This document shows, piece after piece, positions 62,860 to 64,000 of a stretch of 64,000 nt of DNA. This DNA is from Agapetus fuscipes (Eukaryota > Arthropoda > Insecta > Trichoptera > Glossosomatidae). Position numbers and translations under genes: made by a program. Positions within the stretch are counted from its first letter, which is position 1; each line of letters begins with the position of its first letter. The stretch covers positions 1,426,001 through 1,490,000 of the forward strand of contig OX637357.1 in the NCBI GenBank assembly GCA_951799405.1. The letters are read 5' to 3'. A model generated the notes under the pieces. It was given only the letters and a program-made list of their open reading frames with translations. It was not told where the DNA came from and did no database searches.

Positions 62860-62929
62860 TGGTGAAAAACTTTTTCTTTTATTTTACGCCGAATTGCCAA
62901 ATTACATCTGATGAACGTAAGAAAAACCA

Positions 62930-63520
62930 GTACCCTTAGTACGAGTTGCAAAACTTGAATAAAGTAAAGTATACGGAAAATATTAAAGAGTGATTCCCCC
63001 CAAAATTTGCCGTTTTTGAGCTTGATTTTCTTCATTACTGTATCTCTTTTGCTAAGACCATAAAGTGTAAGAAACTAAAACGGCAGATTTTATGAGAAAT
63101 CACTCTTTAATGTTTTCCGTAAACTTTACTTTACTTGACCGGTCGATAGCTCAGTTGGTAGAGTGCTTGCCTTCTACCCCGTGAGCTCGGGTTCGAATCC
63201 CACCGAGGAGGGTGTCAGAAATGATTTCCTATTTCGGTGTTTATTTCAAACCCCATAATAAAAATACCGGCAAGGTTTACTCAGCCTTCACAAGAAATGA
63301 GTACCAGCCCCCTCGGGAGCTGGGAAACCCCCACTTCAACTGAAGTGGTTGGCGTAAGGCCGGCCCCCTTACCTGTAAAAATAAATAGGTTCAACTCGCC
63401 ACATGCGACCCCTTCGGGGATAACGCGGCAAGAAGTTACACTATATGTGTAGCTTAGTTGCGTTTTTTTTTTGCGTTGCGTTACTTTACTCAAAATTTTT
63501 GCAACTCGTACTAGGGGTAC
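62930..63520. mobile_element. F foldback MITE split by S-B
   Basis: GTACCCTTAGTACGAGTTGC at the left, and GCAACTCGTACTAGGGGTAC at the right. Arms and centre correspond to 1677-1918, with the centre inverted. The right arm is interrupted at 63136-63480 by S-B. Confidence 0.93.
63136..63480 (+). mobile_element. S-B SINE, full length, perfect duplication, nested in F
   Basis: Flanked by TTACTTTACT at 63126-63135 and 63481-63490. Intact A and B boxes, body palindromes CACTTCAACTGAAGTG and CCCCTTCGGGG, 3' ACACTATATGTGT, tail TTGCG. The best reference copy in the window. Confidence 0.95.
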
Positions 63521-63534
63521 TGCACTAAAGGGAC

Positions 63535-63617
63535 GATATGTAAGCGCAAACTTATATGTGACTGCTTGTGGACGCGTATTAGATATGAACCTTGAATGTC
63601 AATATATCTTTGCAACC
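63535..63617 (+). mobile_element. Module C 3' fragment, sense
   Basis: GTAAGCGCAAACTTATATG to ATATCTTTGCAAC. Confidence 0.7.
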
Positions 63618-64000
63618 AGTGGCGTGCCTACAGTTTCTGCCGTACGCATGCTGGATAATTAAGGTTGCACTAAATTACAAATAATACATCTTACCCCGAT
63701 GTTTCTTTTCCCCAGTGCTTCTTAATTTCTTCAGACTTAGATTTTGGATTGAAACAATAAAACCTTCACACACTTAAGATCCTCACAAGGCACAACAATA
63801 TTTTCACCGGAATTAATTTTATATACTATCAAAAAAGGTGGATTCGATCGTAAACAAGGAATAAGTCAATTATTCTGATATTCGAATAACACGCACCTGA
63901 CGCGACAGTGTATTCAAAATACAATCGGTCATTCATACAACTGTAAATGGCTCCAGTCTGGAATCGTAAAATTGAATGGACGAAAAGCTAAGCATATGGT
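63618..64000. other. Possible start of a hAT-like element, then unassigned
   Basis: CAGTGGCGTGCCTACAG at about 63619 is a typical hAT terminus. The other end would lie beyond the window. The rest shows no recognisable frame. Confidence 0.35.

Overview
This window looks like an intergenic or intronic block of an animal genome, most likely an arthropod. The evidence is high A+T content, no recognisable host exon, and wall-to-wall retrotransposon debris: LINEs of the RTE-like and Jockey-like kinds, tRNA-derived SINEs, a 5S rRNA-derived SINE part and hAT- and Harbinger-like MITEs. The species cannot be read from the sequence. No host protein-coding gene, functional tRNA or rRNA gene is supported. 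The only long open frames are reverse transcriptases.

Names used below. S-A is a ~280 bp SINE with a tRNA-like head (A box TAGTCTAGTGG, B box GGTTCGAATCC) and an A/T-rich tail. S-B is a ~345 bp SINE with a different tRNA-like head (TAGCTCAGTTGG, GGTTCGAATCC) and a TTGCG-repeat tail. Module C is a ~250 bp repeat running from CCTTGACTTATAGGTTGG to a TTAGA-repeat tail, with some 50 copies or pieces here. LINE R is an RTE-like family with three alternative 3' ends: TTACAG repeats, ACAAG repeats, or module C. LINE X is a second endonuclease/RT family with a CAAGAAGAAG tail. LINE J is Jockey-like with an A-rich tail. K elements have inverted ends reading AGTGCTTGTTT. F elements are foldbacks starting GTACCCTTAGTACG.

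Layout. 0-10 kb: S-A, S-B and C copies, one F foldback (1677-1918), a LINE X piece inside C (4136-4476), a hAT MITE (6191-6430) and a 5S/S-A composite (7858-8247). 10-22 kb: a hAT-like element rich in GATCTCGA (11525-12375), a ~23 bp minisatellite split by a K MITE (14905-15549), a ~27 bp satellite (19143-19745) and many C copies. 22.4-27.2 kb: a multi-level nested insertion, with C split by LINE R, LINE R split by a K element, and a second K end pair and a foldback inside. 27-47 kb: a hAT MITE with perfect 8-bp duplication (29022-29248), LINE R pieces, doubly nested C copies, a Harbinger-like MITE inside S-A (39250-39425), a perfect hairpin (39935-39983) and a recent 120-bp tandem duplication (45099-45338). 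47.7-50.6 kb: LINE J with a 796-codon frame, inserted in a C copy. 51.3-51.8 kb: a second 5S/S-A composite with nearly complete 5S. 52.8-54.7 kb: a young LINE X with a 642-codon intact frame and a perfect 18-bp duplication. 54.7-64 kb: three loci joining LINE R to C, a 15-bp minisatellite (58441-59043), an inverted C dimer (61331-61605) and an F element split by S-B.

How the parts relate. The LINEs supply reverse transcriptase, and the SINEs and module C are presumably copied by them. Module C occurs at the same spacing downstream of LINE R coding ends at five loci, so it is probably the LINE's own 3' end or a SINE fixed in it. S-A takes part in two recurrent fusions, with 5S upstream and S-B downstream. 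This suggests modular SINE assembly, which is the strongest candidate here for something undescribed.
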